Positions 1-19,123 of a DNA stretch of 64,000 bases are shown piece by piece. The translations under genes and the position numbers were made by a program. The first letter of the stretch is position 1; each line of letters opens with the position of its first letter. The stretch spans positions 7,861,001-7,925,000 of the forward strand of contig NZ_CP118574.1 of NCBI RefSeq assembly GCF_028898845.1, given 5' to 3'. This DNA is from Streptomyces sp. WZ-12 (lineage in GTDB: Bacteria > Actinomycetota > Actinomycetes > Streptomycetales > Streptomycetaceae). The notes below the pieces were generated by a model. The model had not been told where the DNA came from and ran no database searches. It was given only the letters and a program-made list of their open reading frames with translations.

Positions 1-224
1 CCCGCACGCGCGGGATCGTCACCATCGAGGAACACTGGGCGGCCGGGGGCCTCGGATCCGCGGTGGCCGAGGTCGTGGCCGGCCTGGGTGTCGGCTGTCC
101 GGTGCGGCGGGTGGCGGTGGACGATCGGTTCGCCGCCGGTACCGGCGGACACCGTCATCTCCTGGCGCGCAACGGGATTTCCGGCGCGACGGTGATGGAG
201 CAGGTGCGACGGCTGCTGGCCTGA
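1..224 (+). CDS. Transketolase, C-terminal part of a split/partial enzyme (5' end outside window)
   Basis: Reading from base 3 gives an uninterrupted C-terminal tail of about 73 residues, containing IVTIEEHWAAGGLGSAVAEV and GGHRHLLARNGI, and stopping at TGA 222-224. The IEEH...GGLGSAV pattern is the transketolase C-terminal domain shared with 1-deoxyxylulose-phosphate synthase and the pyruvate dehydrogenase E1 beta subunit. Actinomycete secondary-metabolite clusters often carry transketolase as two half-size genes (for example beside AHBA genes in rifamycin). Whether this one is split or full length cannot be seen. It converges on the aminotransferase gene, with only 16 bases between the stops. 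Transfer of a two-carbon unit onto a precursor sugar or aldehyde is the likely role, and membership of the NRPS cluster is inferred from position only. Confidence 0.75.
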   Translation, partial: RTRGIVTIEEHWAAGGLGSAVAEVVAGLGVGCPVRRVAVDDRFAAGTGGHRHLLARNGISGATVMEQVRRLLA

Positions 225-240
225 ACCGGCGCCGTCGAGG

Positions 241-1632
241 TCATCGACCGTGGAACGCCGTGGACCACTCGGCGTCGGCGATCTCCGAGGCGCGTTCCCA
301 ATGTGGCGTGTAGGCCGCCGTCGTGGCGACGGCGGCCAGCGCGTCGCGGTGCTGCCAGACCTTCTCGAACGCGTCGGCGTACCTGGCGAGCAACGGCCCC
401 GACTCCGGGTGCAGGTGCGCCTTCTGAAGGGTGAAGGAGTCGTCGAGGACCCGCAGGGTGGCCGGGAAGTCCTCGGCGCGGTAGGGGCGGGCCACGACGC
501 CGGGCAGCGCCCACGGGTAGCCGCCGAACCCACGCCGTTCGGTGAACACCCGCTGCGCGGGCAGCGGTTGGAGCTGGTAGGGCGCGGCGGGCACCCCTTC
601 GGCACGCAAGGCTCGCTGTACGACGGCGCGCAGCGGGCCCGCGAACTCGTCGGCCAGCCCGAAGGCGGCGGGGTTCACCCGGAAGCGCAGGATGTGCCAG
701 GCATGGGTGCGATCGCGTGGGACCTCGGGCACCAGGAAGCCGGGGTACGCGGCCAGTCGTCCCAGCAGTCGGCGGACGTTCTCCTCGCGGACGGCCGCTT
801 CGGCGGGGAACCGCGTGAGGCGGCTCCGGGTGAAGGCCGCCTGTATCGCGTTCGGTTTGCAGTTCCAGCCCAACAGATGGGCGACGTAGCTGCGTTCGCC
901 GTTGGCCGGGATGAGTTCGCCGAACTGCCGCAGCATGGTCGCCCTCGTCGCCAGGTCCGCGTCATCGGTCGTGATCAGGCCGCCCTCGCCACAAGTGGCC
1001 AGATTCTTGCTGACGTTGAGGCTGAACGTGTTCACGGCGCCGATCGAGCCCACGGCCCGGCCCTGGTACCGGGCGCCGTGCGCCTGCGCGGCGTCCTCGA
1101 CCACGGCGACCCCGTGCCGGTCGGCGATCGCGGTGATCCGGTCCAAGTCGGCGGGCAGACCGTGCAGATGGACCACGACGATCGCCTTGGTGCGGGGCGT
1201 GATCGCGGCTTCGAGCGCCGTGGGGTCCAGGTTGAACGTGGCGGGGTCGATGTCCACGAATACCGGCATGGCCATGAGGTGCAGCGGAGCGGTGGCGCTG
1301 CCGATGAAGCTCAAGGCGGGCACGATGACCTCGTCACCGGCCCCCACGCCCACGGCGCTCAGCGCGACCGACAGCGCGGCGGTTCCGTTGCTCACCGCCA
1401 CGCAGTGCTCCGTGCCGACGTGCCGCGCCCACTCCCGCTCCAGCCCCGCGATCTCCTGCTCTCCCGACGAGGCGGAGGTGAACCGGCCGGACCGCAGCAC
1501 CCGTTGGACCGCCTGCTCGTCCTCCTCGGTCACCAACGGCCAGGGCCTGATCCGGAGTTCCCTGGGCACGGCTCGCTCGCCGCCGAACATCGCAAGGTCG
1601 ACCGCCGACCGGGTCGGTTGCTGGATTGTCAC
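241..1632 (-). CDS. DegT/DnrJ/EryC1/StrS-family PLP aminotransferase
   Basis: This 463-residue protein is a sugar/cyclitol-type aminotransferase. The fold is marked by SNGTAALSVALSAVG (residues 81-95), the PLP-phosphate region VEDAAQAHGA (178-187) and the Schiff-base lysine K209 in SLNVSKNLATCGEGG. It is longer than typical family members (about 370-420), with extra sequence after about residue 370 including a QKAHLHPESG stretch. Such enzymes transaminate keto-sugars, keto-cyclitols or aminoshikimate-type ketones with glutamine or glutamate. Pairing with a transketolase recalls 3-amino-5-hydroxybenzoate and aminocyclitol pathways, but no other genes of those pathways are present. It diverges from the NRPS genes across a 209-base gap, so it may share their regulation. 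The substrate is unknown. Confidence 0.85.
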   Translation of the reverse strand: MTIQQPTRSAVDLAMFGGERAVPRELRIRPWPLVTEEDEQAVQRVLRSGRFTSASSGEQEIAGLEREWARHVGTEHCVAVSNGTAALSVALSAVGVGAGDEVIVPALSFIGSATAPLHLMAMPVFVDIDPATFNLDPTALEAAITPRTKAIVVVHLHGLPADLDRITAIADRHGVAVVEDAAQAHGARYQGRAVGSIGAVNTFSLNVSKNLATCGEGGLITTDDADLATRATMLRQFGELIPANGERSYVAHLLGWNCKPNAIQAAFTRSRLTRFPAEAAVREENVRRLLGRLAAYPGFLVPEVPRDRTHAWHILRFRVNPAAFGLADEFAGPLRAVVQRALRAEGVPAAPYQLQPLPAQRVFTERRGFGGYPWALPGVVARPYRAEDFPATLRVLDDSFTLQKAHLHPESGPLLARYADAFEKVWQHRDALAAVATTAAYTPHWERASEIADAEWSTAFHGR

Positions 1633-1841
1633 CGTTAAGCCTCTTCTCGATGTGATTCCGTACGGACGTCGCGCCTGTCAGTGTCGGCGTGCGCCGTCGC
1701 GTCCGGCGGCAATCGCACCGGCAGTTCACCCGCCCTCCTTTGTGGTCCTCCCTCGGATTGCCGCTGTGACTGCCGCTGGTGGCGGCCGCCGCTCGATAGC
1801 TTCGTTCTCGATTCCAGACCGGACTCGGAATGAGGGAATAC
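1633..1841. promoter_or_regulatory. Divergent promoter region between aminotransferase and NRPS genes
   Basis: These 209 bases separate the minus-strand aminotransferase start from the first NRPS gene. The region must hold the promoter for the long plus-strand gene run, because no other large upstream gap exists before 28,860. A purine-rich GAGGGAA at 1832-1838 sits at ribosome-binding distance from GTG 1842. I could not assign clear -35/-10 hexamers or an operator repeat by eye. Confidence 0.5.
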
Positions 1842-3626
1842 GTGACCAGCCCTTTCGACGGACCGAATTCGAGTGTGGCCGGGCGAAATCCGGTCACCCG
1901 GCACCAGCGCGTCCTCTGCGAACTGGTGGCCGACGTGCTCCGGTTGAGCAACGTGGGGCTCGATGACGGCTTCGTGGCGCTCGGCGGAGACAGCATCATC
2001 GCCATGCAACTCGTCAGCCGGGCGCGGAAAGCCGGTCTGCGGATCACCGTCGGCGAGGTGCTGAAGCACCGGGACATGGAGGCACTGGCGGAGACGGTCA
2101 CCGTGATCGACCAGGAGCCGACGCCCGTCGCGGACAGTGGGGTGGGGCCGGTCGTCACCACTCCCATCATGCAGTGGTTCCGGGAACGCGGTGGCGGGTT
2201 GGACACCTACCACCAGTTCGCGGTCCTGCGCACACCTTCAGGACTGACGAAAACGCACCTGATCTCGATGGTGCAGGCCCTCCTCGACCACCACGACGTC
2301 CTGCGCCTGCGGCTGTCCCTGCGCGGTGGCGCGGAAGACTGGGCGCTCGAAACCCTGCCGGTGGGCGCGGTCGACGCGGCCTCGGCCGTCCGGCGGATCG
2401 ACGTGGCGGGGCGTTCCGAGGACGACCGGGCCGCGCTGGTTCGACGGGAGTCGGATGCGGCCCGCGACCGGCTTCGCCCGCGGGAGGGCAACGTCCTCCA
2501 GGCCGTGTGGTGCGATGCCGGGCCGGACAGCCGGGGCGAACTCGCGCTGATCGTCCATCACTTGGCCATCGACTCCATTTCCTGGCGCGTCCTGGCCGCC
2601 GACCTCGCGACGGCCTGGCGAGGGGGCGAAGGGAACGCCGCGATCGCTCTCGATCCGGTGCCGACCTCGTTCCGTCGCTGGTCCGAGGTGCTCAGCGAGC
2701 AGGCGCACGCGCAGGCCAGCGTCGCGGAACTCCCCGGCTGGCTCGAACGGTTGCGTCCCGGCGCCGCCCGGTTCGGCGACCGGGCGAGGGTGCCCGGCCG
2801 TGACCTGGAGAGCCGGGACCGGCGCTTCACCGCGTCCTTGTCGGCCGAGTTCACGGAGGAGTTGCTGACCGCCGTGCCGGCGTTGTTCCACGCCGACATC
2901 AACGATGTTCTGCTCGCCGGGCTCGCGCTGGCGATGGGCGACTGGCACCGCCGACGCGGCACGGCGGGCGACGGCACCGCGCTGCTGCACCTGGAAGGCC
3001 ACGGCAGGGAAGGCGCGCTCGCGGACGTGGATCTCTCCCGGACCGTGGGCTGGTTCACCAGCATGTTCCCGATCAGGCTCGAACTGGGGGAGCTGGACTG
3101 GGCGGACGTGGACGCCGCCGGACCCGCGGTCGGGACCGCGGTGAAGCGGATCAAGGAGCAGGTGCGGGGCATCCCCGACAAGGGGGTCCGGTACAGCCTC
3201 CTTCGCTATCTGAACCCGGAGACCGGTGCGCTGCTGGAGCAGGCGGCCCAGCCGGAGTTCGTCTTCAACTACCTGGGCCGCTTCGAGGTCTCGGACGACG
3301 CCGACTGGTCGGTCGTACCGGAGTACGGGACCGGCCTGGACGGCACGGGGCCGGGTATGCCCATGGCCCACAGCATCGAGGTCAACGCGGCCACGGTGGA
3401 CCAGGCGGACGGTCCGGTGCTGCGTGCCACCTGGACCTGGGCCGACAGCGTCGTGTCCGAGGCGGACACCCGCGAGCTGGCGGAAACGTGGTTCCGGATG
3501 CTCCGGACCCTGGTCGCGCACGCCCGCGAACCCGGAGCGGGCGGACTCACCCCGTCCGACCTGACGCTGAGCTCGCTCAGCCAGCACGAACTCGAAGAAA
3601 TCGAATCCGACCTGCGGGCTTTCTGA
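1842..3626 (+). CDS. NRPS starter/loading protein PCP-E (no A or C domain)
   Basis: This 594-residue NRPS protein consists of a carrier domain (phosphopantetheine Ser51 in [11 protein letters not shown]) followed by an epimerization domain. E motifs are [10 protein letters not shown] (from H239), [15 protein letters not shown] and FNYLGRF. GGDS rather than GGHS at the carrier is typical of PCPs that precede E domains. There is no adenylation or condensation domain, so an amino acid must be loaded in trans, epimerized to D, and passed to the first C domain of the next protein. An ATG at 1830 is in frame, but GTG 1842 is better spaced from GAGGGAA (1832-1838), so I chose it. The stop is 17 bases before the next NRPS start, indicating translational coupling. 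Confidence 0.9.
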   Translation: MTSPFDGPNSSVAGRNPVTRHQRVLCELVADVLRLSNVGLDDGFVALGGDSIIAMQLVSRARKAGLRITVGEVLKHRDMEALAETVTVIDQEPTPVADSGVGPVVTTPIMQWFRERGGGLDTYHQFAVLRTPSGLTKTHLISMVQALLDHHDVLRLRLSLRGGAEDWALETLPVGAVDAASAVRRIDVAGRSEDDRAALVRRESDAARDRLRPREGNVLQAVWCDAGPDSRGELALIVHHLAIDSISWRVLAADLATAWRGGEGNAAIALDPVPTSFRRWSEVLSEQAHAQASVAELPGWLERLRPGAARFGDRARVPGRDLESRDRRFTASLSAEFTEELLTAVPALFHADINDVLLAGLALAMGDWHRRRGTAGDGTALLHLEGHGREGALADVDLSRTVGWFTSMFPIRLELGELDWADVDAAGPAVGTAVKRIKEQVRGIPDKGVRYSLLRYLNPETGALLEQAAQPEFVFNYLGRFEVSDDADWSVVPEYGTGLDGTGPGMPMAHSIEVNAATVDQADGPVLRATWTWADSVVSEADTRELAETWFRMLRTLVAHAREPGAGGLTPSDLTLSSLSQHELEEIESDLRAF

Positions 3627-3643
3627 GGAAGTTGACACTGAAG

Positions 3644-11587
<7,944 letters not shown>

Positions 11588-11626
11588 CCGTGGGGCGTTC
11601 ACCGACACACCTGGGAGACGGACCTC

Positions 11627-12607
11627 ATGCTCACCATGTTCGGACTGGAACTGATGGAAGAAGCGGTGTACCGGGAGATGCGCGCATCGCCCGCGCCGAG
11701 CGCCGAGGCGATCGCCGACCGGCTGGCCGTCGCGCCGGACCGGGTACGCGCCTGCCTCGACCGGCTGCTCGAACTCGGCCTGGTGGGGCACTCCTTCGAG
11801 GTACCGGGCGGATTCGCCGCGGTGGATCCGGTCTTGAGCCTGCAGCAGTCGTTGGCCGGCCAGCACGAGGAGTTGATGCGTCGGCAGCTCCGGCTCGCCG
11901 AGACCCACGCCGAGGTCGTCCGCCTGCTCACGTCCGGCGCCTCCGGCCTGTCGGGCAAGGCCGAACAGGTCGAGCGGCTCCTGGGGATGGACGCGGTGCA
12001 GCGCCGGGTGGACCGCCTGGCGGGGGAAGCCACCCGCGAGGTGCTGACGTTCCGCCCCGGCGGCGCGCAGTCGCCGCTGGAACTCCTGGCGTCGCGCCGG
12101 AACGACGCGGCGTTGCTGAGCCGCTCGGTGTCGATCCGGACCATCGGCACGGACACCGACTCCTACGACGCCGCGACGAGGGCGCACGTGCACTGGCTGA
12201 CCAGCAACGGGGGCCAGTTCCGCGGCTCCGGGGCTCCGCTGCCGAGAATGCTCCTGGTCGACGGCTCGGTCGCACTGGTACCCGTCGACCCGGAGGACGC
12301 GGCGGCGGGCGCGCTCCATGTGACCGATCCCGGCCTCATCGCCCCCATGGTCGTCCTGTTCGAGATGACCTGGTCGTCGGCCGCACCGCTGGATGCTGAG
12401 TGGCCCGCCGAGGGCGACGCCCCGAGCGGCAAGGAGCTGGCACTGCTCAGGCTGGTGGCCAGGGGGTGCACCGATGCCGCCGCAGCAGGGCAGTTGCATA
12501 TTTCGCACCGGACCGCTCGACGCATGATGGCGGTGCTGATGGAGCGCCTCGGCGCTCGCAGCCGTTTCGAGGCCGGGGTCAAGGCCGCCCGGCTCGGTTG
12601 GCTCTGA
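11627..12607 (+). CDS. LuxR-type transcriptional regulator with N-terminal TrmB-like winged helix
   Basis: This 326-residue protein begins with a winged-helix-like segment (SAEAIADRLAVAPDRVRACL...LGLV) as in TrmB-type regulators. It has a central region resembling the effector domain of that group and ends with a LuxR/GerE-type helix-turn-helix (KELALLRLVARGCTDAAAAGQ followed by ISHRTARRMMAVLMERL). This architecture is common among actinomycete cluster-situated regulators. ATG 11627 follows a GGGAGACGGA ribosome site. It lies 39 bases after NRPS2 and 95 bases before the MbtH gene, inside the biosynthetic run, so it probably controls this cluster and is co-transcribed with it. The ligand is unknown. 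Confidence 0.85.
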   Translation: MLTMFGLELMEEAVYREMRASPAPSAEAIADRLAVAPDRVRACLDRLLELGLVGHSFEVPGGFAAVDPVLSLQQSLAGQHEELMRRQLRLAETHAEVVRLLTSGASGLSGKAEQVERLLGMDAVQRRVDRLAGEATREVLTFRPGGAQSPLELLASRRNDAALLSRSVSIRTIGTDTDSYDAATRAHVHWLTSNGGQFRGSGAPLPRMLLVDGSVALVPVDPEDAAAGALHVTDPGLIAPMVVLFEMTWSSAAPLDAEWPAEGDAPSGKELALLRLVARGCTDAAAAGQLHISHRTARRMMAVLMERLGARSRFEAGVKAARLGWL

Positions 12608-12702
12608 CCGTCGGACGAGCCGGCCACGTCCGTCCCTGACGTCATGTCACATCCTCGGCCGATCCCCGTGGTTCGGCCTGATCACCTTGAAAGGACAGTT
12701 CC

Positions 12703-12915
12703 GTGAACAACCCGTTCGATGACGAAAACGGCTCCTATCTCGTGCTGGCCAATGCGGAGCGACAGCATTCCCTGTGGCCCGCCCACATCGACGTGCCCGC
12801 CGGATGGTCCACCGTGTTCGGAGCGGGAACGCGGGCCGCGTGCCTGGACTACGTCGAGGAGAACTGGACGGACATGCGGCCCGCCAGCCTGGCGGCCACG
12901 ATGAACGGGGCCTGA
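12703..12915 (+). CDS. MbtH-like NRPS accessory protein
   Basis: This 70-residue protein matches the MbtH signature closely: NPFDDENGSYLVL near the N-terminus, then QHSLWP, VPAGW, CLDYVEENWTDMRP and SL. MbtH-like proteins bind NRPS A domains and are often needed for their solubility or activity. Start GTG 12703 is preceded by AAGGACA. Likely partners are the A domains encoded here, possibly including the two stand-alone ones. Confidence 0.97.
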   Translation: MNNPFDDENGSYLVLANAERQHSLWPAHIDVPAGWSTVFGAGTRAACLDYVEENWTDMRPASLAATMNGA

Positions 12916-12983
12916 CCGATGGCAGCGAGCGCGATAGGCACCACGGGGTTCGAGGCCGGGCCCATGTCCACCGGGGCGGCACG

Positions 12984-13754
12984 GTGAGCGGCGTACGGGA
13001 CACCACGGTGGTGCCCCTGCACCGGACGCCGGACGCCGAACGGACCCTGGTCGGCCTGAGCTTCTTCGCCGGCGGTACGGCCGCGTACCGGCCGTGGACC
13101 GCGAGCATGCCCGCCGGGACGGACCTGGCCGTGCTCTGTTACCCCGGCAGGGAGGGGCGGTTCACCGAGCCCTTCGCCCGGGACTGGGCCGAACTGGCCG
13201 CCGGGGTAACCGAATCGCTGTCCGGTGCCGACCTCGGCCCGTATGTCCTCTTCGGGCACAGCATGAGCGGCTGGATGGCCTTCGACGTCGCCGCCCGGCT
13301 GGAGAGGGCCGGGGCGCGGAAGCCGGAAGCGCTCGTCCTCTCCTCCTGCAACGCCCCCGACCGGGGTCTGACCGACAGCGAACGTTTTCCCACACTCCAG
13401 GACGATGACGAGCGACTCCTGGAATGGCTGGGCACCTACGGCCTGTTGCCCCCGCACGTCCGTGAGGACGACGGCCTGACCGAGCTGGCGCTGGAGTTGA
13501 TGCGCGCCGACTTCGGCGTCCGGGACACCTTCGTCTATGCCGGCGCCAAGGTGAGCGTGCCGCTGCAGGTGTTCTCCGGTGCCGACGATCCGCTGATCAG
13601 CGCCGACGTCGGTTCCCGGTGGAGCGGCTTGACCTCCGGCCCGTACCGGCACGACGTGCTCGGCGGCGGCCACTTCTACACCCCGGAGATCTGGCGGGCC
13701 CTCCCGAGCCGGATCGCTGCCACCCAGTCCACCGCGTCCGGCTCTGCCCCCTGA
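12984..13754 (+). CDS. Type II thioesterase (editing TE)
   Basis: This 256-residue alpha/beta hydrolase has [12 protein letters not shown] near the N-terminus, the nucleophile motif GHSMSGW (Ser93), a late Asp in GADDPLIS and the catalytic His in GGGHFYTPE. This is the type II thioesterase (GrsT/SrfD) family, which removes misprimed or stalled acyl groups from carrier proteins. GTG 12984 is the only sensible in-frame start after the MbtH stop (68 bases upstream). The stop is 10 bases before NRPS3, so the two are probably coupled. Confidence 0.92.
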   Translation: MSGVRDTTVVPLHRTPDAERTLVGLSFFAGGTAAYRPWTASMPAGTDLAVLCYPGREGRFTEPFARDWAELAAGVTESLSGADLGPYVLFGHSMSGWMAFDVAARLERAGARKPEALVLSSCNAPDRGLTDSERFPTLQDDDERLLEWLGTYGLLPPHVREDDGLTELALELMRADFGVRDTFVYAGAKVSVPLQVFSGADDPLISADVGSRWSGLTSGPYRHDVLGGGHFYTPEIWRALPSRIAATQSTASGSAP

Positions 13755-13764
13755 GGAGTGGCCC

Positions 13765-16700
13765 GTGTCCCCCGTGTCCTACGCCCAGCGGAGGCTGTGG
13801 TTCCTGAATCGCGTGGACGGCCGGTCGGCGGTCTACAACTGCCCGCTCGTGATCCGGGCGCAAGGTGAACTGGACCGCACCGCCTTGGCGGCGGCGCTCA
13901 CCGACCTGGCAGACCGGCACCAAGTGCTGCGTACGGTATACCCAGGGGTCGACGGCGAACCCGTACAGCGGGTGCTCGCCCGACGGCCCGAGCTCGACGT
14001 GGTCGAATGCGAGGAGGAAAGCCAGCTCGCCGAGGCGCTCACCTCCACCGTCGACCGTGGCTTCGACCTGACGACGGATCTCCCGATCCGGGCGACGGCG
14101 TTCGCGCTGGCGCCACAGGAACACGTGCTGGCGCTGGTGATCCACCACATTGCCTGCGACGAGTGGTCCTGGCAGCCGCTCCTCAACGACCTGGCCACGG
14201 CCTACCGCGCCAGGGCCGCGGGGCAGTCCCCGCAGTGGACGCCGCTGCCGGTGAGCTACCCGGACTACGCGGTGTGGCAGCGGGAACTGCTGGGCGACCA
14301 GGACGATCCGGCGAGCCTTGTCGCGACGCAACTGTCCTTCTGGCGGGAGCAACTGGCCGATCTGCCGGCCGAGTTGGGCCTGCCGTTCGACCGTCCGCGC
14401 CCCGCGGTGGCCGACTACCGCGGCGACTGGGTACCGCTGAAGCTCGACGGCGAGCTGCACCGCCGCCTACTCGCGGTCGCCGCCGACCACGGGTGCACCA
14501 CGTTCATGGTCCTGCAAGCCGGGCTGGCGGTCCTGCTGTCCCGGCTGGGGGCCGGTACGGACATCCCCATCGGCACTGCGGTGGCGGGGCGTTTGGACGA
14601 GGCGCTGGAAGACGTGGTGGGCTTCTTCGTGAACACCCTGGTGCTGCGCAGCGACGTGTCCGGCGATCCCACCTTCAGCGAGCTGCTGCACCGCCTGCGG
14701 GACGCGAACCTCGCCGCCTACGACCACCAGGACGTCCCTTTCGAGCGGCTCGTCGAAGACCTCAACCCGGAACGGTCACTGGCCCGGCATCCGCTCTTCC
14801 AGGTCATGCTGACCCTGTCCCGGGCGGAGGAGGCAACGCTGTCGTTGCCGGGCCTGACATGCACCGAGGAGCACACGGACTGGCAGGTCGCGAAGTTCGA
14901 CCTGTCCGCGGACTTCCGGGAGAACTACACGTCGGACGGGAACGCCGCGGGCATCGACGGCGCCCTTGAGTACGCCACCAGCCTCTTCGACCGGGCCACC
15001 GCCGACCAGATCGCCGACGCCCTGCCCCGGTTGCTGCGGCACCTCGTGTCGGCACCACAACGCCCCATCGGCGAAGCCGACCCGCTGTCCGCCGAACACC
15101 GCCACCAGGTCCTCGTCGCGTGGAACGACACCGCCCGGCCCGCGTCGCCGGCCACCGTGCCGGAGTTGTTCGAGGCACAGGCCGCGCGAACGCCCCAAGC
15201 GACCGCGGTGGTGTGCGGGGACACCAGCCTCACCTTCGCCGAACTCAACGATCGTGCCAACCTCCTGGCACGCCGTCTGCGCGCTGCGGGAGCCGGGACG
15301 GAACGGCTGGTCGGGCTGGCCCTGCCCCGGTCGGCCGAGTCCATGGTGGCGATGCTGGCGGTGCTCAAGACCGGCGCGGCCTATCTGCAGCTCGATCTCG
15401 AATACCCACCGGACCGGATCGGGCACATGCTGCGGGACGCCGCACCGGTCGCCGTCGTCACGGACACCGCGACCGCGGCCGCGCACGGATTCGGTGCGCT
15501 GCCCGCGGTTCTCATCGACCGGATCGAGACGCCGACCGGCCCCGTGGCCAACCTGAACTGCCGCGTACTGCCGCACAGTGCGGCGTACGTCATCTACACG
15601 TCCGGATCCACCGGCCGTCCCAAGGGAGTGCTGACGCCGCATTCCGCGTTGAGCAACCTGTACGCCTTCCACCGCGAGGGGCTGATCGCGCGCACCGAGG
15701 CCACCGCGCGCCGGCGGCTGAGGTCCGCCGTCACCGCTTCGCTGTCGTTCGACACGTCGTGGGAGGCACTGTTCTGGATGCTGGCCGGGCACGAACTCCA
15801 CGTGATCCGCGACGACATCCGGCGCGACGCCGTCGCGTTGACCGGCTACGTCACGGCCGCCGGGATCGACGTCCTGGACGTCACCCCCACCTACGCGGAG
15901 CACCTGCTCGACGAGGGCCTGCTGTCCGGGCCGCATGCGCCGCTGGTGCTGCTGCTCGGCGGGGAAGCCGCCGGGCGGACGCTGTGGACCCGCGTCCGGG
16001 AGGCGTCCGGGACGCTCTGTTACAACCTCTACGGTCCCACGGAGTGCACCCTGGACGCGCTGTGGTGGGACGCCGCGGACAGCCCCTCCCCGCTGATCGG
16101 CAGGCCGATCGGGAACACCAGGGTCTTCGTGCTCGACGAGCGGCTGCGCCCCGTCGCGCCCGGTGTCCCGGGCGAGTTGTACGTGACCGGGCCCGGCGTG
16201 GCCCGCGGCTACGTGAACCGCCCGGCCGCGACCGCCGAACGGTTCGTCGCCTGCCCCTTCGTCGCGCACGGGGAGCCGGGGAGCCGCATGTACCGCACCG
16301 GTGACCTGGTCCGGTGGGATCACCAGGGCAGGCTGGACTACCTGGGCCGCATCGACGACCAGGTCAAGGTGCGGGGCTTCCGGATCGAACTCGGCGAGGT
16401 GGAGGCCGCGTTGACCCGCTGCCCGGAGGTGGCACAGGCCGCCGTGGCCGTGCACGAGGGTGCCGGGGGCGACAGGCGGCTGGTGGGTTACGTGCAACCC
16501 GCGGCGGACCAGGCGCCCGAGACGCGCGACCTGCGCAGGCGGCTGTCCACGATCCTGCCCGACCACATGATCCCGTCGTTCTTCCAGGTGGTCGAACGGC
16601 TGCCGATGACGCCCAACGGAAAACTCGACCGGGACGCGCTGCCGCCCCCGGACCTCGCGCACCGTCCGACGTCGCGTGGTCCGCGCGGACCCTACGAGGA

Positions 16701-17736
16701 GGTCCTCTGCGGACTGTTCGCGGAGGTGCTGGGGCTGAGCCGGGTCGGCGCCGAGGAGAACTTCTTCGAACTGGGCGGTCACTCCCTGCTCGCCATCAGA
16801 TTGCTCGCCCGGGTGCGGGCGGTGCTGGGCGGAGAACTCACCATCCTGGACCTGTTCCAGGCACCCACCGCGGCAGACCTGGTGGACCGACTGGCCGCCG
16901 CAGCGCGGCACGACCCGCTGTCGGCCCTGCTCCCGTTGCGGACCGGAGCCGATCGGCCCGCCGTCTTCTGCGTGCATCCGGCCGCCGGGATCAGCTGGGT
17001 CTACGCGGGCCTGCTCAGCCACATCGACGCCGACTACCCCGTCTACGGCCTCCAGGCGAAGGGCCTCACCGATGCGGCGGCGACGGGCCAGTCCTGGCGG
17101 GAGATGGTCAGGGACTACGTGGAGCAGATCAGGTCCGTCCAGCCCGAGGGGCCCTACCGGTTGATCGGTTGGTCCTTCGGCGCCGTGCTCGCTCACCTGA
17201 TGGCCACCGATCTGCAGGCCGCGGGAGCCCAGGTCGATCTGCTCGCCCTGCTCGACGGCTACCCGCCCGACTCGGTACCCGACTACCGGCCCCTCGTCGA
17301 CGGCAGCTCCGAGGCGTACACCGAGCTCCTGGACTCCTTGGGGTACGACCTTTCCGCACGCGGCGGGGGACCACTGCGCTACGACGACTACGCGCGGACG
17401 GTCCGCCGGCCGGGCAGCACGCTCGAACGGCTGACGCGGTCCGAAGTCGCCGCCCTGGCCCGGGTGTTCGTGGACAACGACCGGATCTACGGGGAACTGA
17501 GGCCCCGCACCTACGAGGGGGACATGGTGTTCTTCTCCGCCACGGAGGGGAAACCGGAGGATTCGCCCGCGCCGGAATCCTGGCGTGACCACGTGACCGG
17601 ACGGCTGGAGGTACACGAGATCGCCTGCAGCCACGGCGAGATCACCCAGGCGAAGCCGATCGCGCGGATCGGCGCCGTCCTCGCCGGGAAGCTCGCCCAA
17701 CTCGACGGTGCGCGGCCCATGGCGGGAGAACGATGA
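13765..17736 (+). CDS. NRPS termination module C-A-PCP-TE
   Basis: 1,323 residues. The C domain starts immediately ([13 protein letters not shown]) and has HHIACDE (127-133), where the usual final Gly is Glu. The A domain has [27 protein letters not shown] and NGKLDR. Its selectivity pocket reads roughly D-T-W-D-L-G-L-L-D, again with Asp at position 278, suggesting a basic or polar-cationic residue. The segment around position 239 is one residue shorter than in the gramicidin reference, so that call is provisional. PCP carries Ser1007 in LGGHSLL. The thioesterase domain has VFCVHPAAG and GWSFG (Ser1137), and releases or cyclises the finished peptide. The stop overlaps the transporter ATG by 4 bases. 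Confidence 0.95.
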   Translation: MSPVSYAQRRLWFLNRVDGRSAVYNCPLVIRAQGELDRTALAAALTDLADRHQVLRTVYPGVDGEPVQRVLARRPELDVVECEEESQLAEALTSTVDRGFDLTTDLPIRATAFALAPQEHVLALVIHHIACDEWSWQPLLNDLATAYRARAAGQSPQWTPLPVSYPDYAVWQRELLGDQDDPASLVATQLSFWREQLADLPAELGLPFDRPRPAVADYRGDWVPLKLDGELHRRLLAVAADHGCTTFMVLQAGLAVLLSRLGAGTDIPIGTAVAGRLDEALEDVVGFFVNTLVLRSDVSGDPTFSELLHRLRDANLAAYDHQDVPFERLVEDLNPERSLARHPLFQVMLTLSRAEEATLSLPGLTCTEEHTDWQVAKFDLSADFRENYTSDGNAAGIDGALEYATSLFDRATADQIADALPRLLRHLVSAPQRPIGEADPLSAEHRHQVLVAWNDTARPASPATVPELFEAQAARTPQATAVVCGDTSLTFAELNDRANLLARRLRAAGAGTERLVGLALPRSAESMVAMLAVLKTGAAYLQLDLEYPPDRIGHMLRDAAPVAVVTDTATAAAHGFGALPAVLIDRIETPTGPVANLNCRVLPHSAAYVIYTSGSTGRPKGVLTPHSALSNLYAFHREGLIARTEATARRRLRSAVTASLSFDTSWEALFWMLAGHELHVIRDDIRRDAVALTGYVTAAGIDVLDVTPTYAEHLLDEGLLSGPHAPLVLLLGGEAAGRTLWTRVREASGTLCYNLYGPTECTLDALWWDAADSPSPLIGRPIGNTRVFVLDERLRPVAPGVPGELYVTGPGVARGYVNRPAATAERFVACPFVAHGEPGSRMYRTGDLVRWDHQGRLDYLGRIDDQVKVRGFRIELGEVEAALTRCPEVAQAAVAVHEGAGGDRRLVGYVQPAADQAPETRDLRRRLSTILPDHMIPSFFQVVERLPMTPNGKLDRDALPPPDLAHRPTSRGPRGPYEEVLCGLFAEVLGLSRVGAEENFFELGGHSLLAIRLLARVRAVLGGELTILDLFQAPTAADLVDRLAAAARHDPLSALLPLRTGADRPAVFCVHPAAGISWVYAGLLSHIDADYPVYGLQAKGLTDAAATGQSWREMVRDYVEQIRSVQPEGPYRLIGWSFGAVLAHLMATDLQAAGAQVDLLALLDGYPPDSVPDYRPLVDGSSEAYTELLDSLGYDLSARGGGPLRYDDYARTVRRPGSTLERLTRSEVAALARVFVDNDRIYGELRPRTYEGDMVFFSATEGKPEDSPAPESWRDHVTGRLEVHEIACSHGEITQAKPIARIGAVLAGKLAQLDGARPMAGER

Positions 17737-19013
17737 GCGGCAGGAAACGCCAGGGCTCGGTGTCCGGGCGCGAGTTCCGGTTGTTCTGGTTCGGCGAAAC
17801 CACGAGCATGTTCGGCAACGGGATCGCGGTGGTGGCGCTGCCCCTGGTCGCCGTCCTCACCCTGCACGCGGACACCCTCGTTGTCGGACTGCTGACCTCG
17901 GTCGCCTATCTGCCCTGGCTGATACTCGGTCTGCCCGCGGGCGCGTGGGTGGACCGCCTGCCGCGCCGCCCGGTGATGCTGATCTGCGACGCCGTTTCCT
18001 TCGTCGCTTACGTCAGCGTCCCGGCCGCGGCCTGGGCCGGCGTACTCACCACTCCCCACCTGCTCCTGGCCGCCTTCCTCGGCGGTTGCGCCAACGTCTT
18101 CTTCACCACCGCGCAGCGTGCGTACATGCCGACGCTGCTCTCCGACGCGGAGTTGCTGGCCGGCAATGCGCGGCTGCAGGGCAGCGAGTCGACAGCCGAG
18201 ATCACCGGCCCCGGCCTGGCCGGACTGCTGGTGCAGGCGTTCGGCGCCGTCACCGGGCTGCTGGCCAACGCGCTGAGTTTCGTGGTCTCTTGGCTCTGTC
18301 TGCGGGCGATCCGGACGATCGAGCCGCCGCCCCCGGCGGTCCAGCGGCGCCGACTGCGCACCGAGGTCGGCGACGGCCTGAGATTCCTGTTCCGGGACCC
18401 CATTCTGCGCACCCTCGCGGTATTCAGCGCGGTGTCCAACATCGCGTTGACCGGAATGAGTTCGATCGAAGTGGCATTCCTCGTTCGGACCGTCGGCGTG
18501 GGCGAGGCCATGGTCGGCGCGGTGTTGACGTTGTGCGGTCTCGGCGGGGTCCTCGGAGTGCTGTTGTCCAGCCGGGTATCCCACCGATTCGGCAGCGCCC
18601 GGGCCGCGTTGATCTGTCAGGTGAGTGCCGCGCCCTTCACCTTGCTCTTTCCGCTGACCGGCCCGGGTGCCGGCCTCGCGTTCTTCGTCGCCGGCGGTAT
18701 CGGTGCCGGCGCCGGTGTGGTCGCGGCGAGCATCATCACCGACACCTTCCGCCAGCGGTACTGCCCACCGGGCCTGATCGGGCGGATCAGCGCGAGCGCG
18801 GCCGTGATCAGCTTCGGCGCCATCGCTGTCGGCGGACTACTCGGCGGCGCGCTCGGCGAGTTGTGCGGTGTCCGGGAAACGCTGTGGATGATGAGCGGAC
18901 TGCAGGTGCTGTCGACGGCCATTTTGCTGTTCAGCCCGATCCGAAAGTTTCGGGATTTCCCGGAATCCGAGCACGCGATTTTTGCGGCCGAGACCGGAAA
19001 GGTCATGTCCTAA
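17733..19013 (+). CDS. MFS transporter, probable product exporter
   Basis: This 426-residue protein has about 12 hydrophobic segments and belongs to the EntS/tetracycline-efflux-like branch of the major facilitator superfamily. [20 protein letters not shown] starts the first helix, and [14 protein letters not shown] is the conserved loop between helices 2 and 3. The ATG overlaps the NRPS3 stop (ATGA), so it is translationally coupled to the termination module. That coupling supports a role in export of, and self-protection from, the peptide. Confidence 0.9.
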   Translation: MSGRKRQGSVSGREFRLFWFGETTSMFGNGIAVVALPLVAVLTLHADTLVVGLLTSVAYLPWLILGLPAGAWVDRLPRRPVMLICDAVSFVAYVSVPAAAWAGVLTTPHLLLAAFLGGCANVFFTTAQRAYMPTLLSDAELLAGNARLQGSESTAEITGPGLAGLLVQAFGAVTGLLANALSFVVSWLCLRAIRTIEPPPPAVQRRRLRTEVGDGLRFLFRDPILRTLAVFSAVSNIALTGMSSIEVAFLVRTVGVGEAMVGAVLTLCGLGGVLGVLLSSRVSHRFGSARAALICQVSAAPFTLLFPLTGPGAGLAFFVAGGIGAGAGVVAASIITDTFRQRYCPPGLIGRISASAAVISFGAIAVGGLLGGALGELCGVRETLWMMSGLQVLSTAILLFSPIRKFRDFPESEHAIFAAETGKVMS

Positions 19014-19123
19014 AGAGTCCTGGCCGTTTCCGCGCGCCGCGAGACCCTTTTCCCGGCGCATTGCAGAAGTAAGCTACCGATAGCAAGGCCAAAGCGAACA
19101 AGGCTCATTGAAGCGAGGCTTTC

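Noticed and set aside
250..1638. Long plus-strand open frame opposite the aminotransferase
   Set aside because: It is antisense to a clear enzyme, has no domain character and arises from GC-rich third positions.
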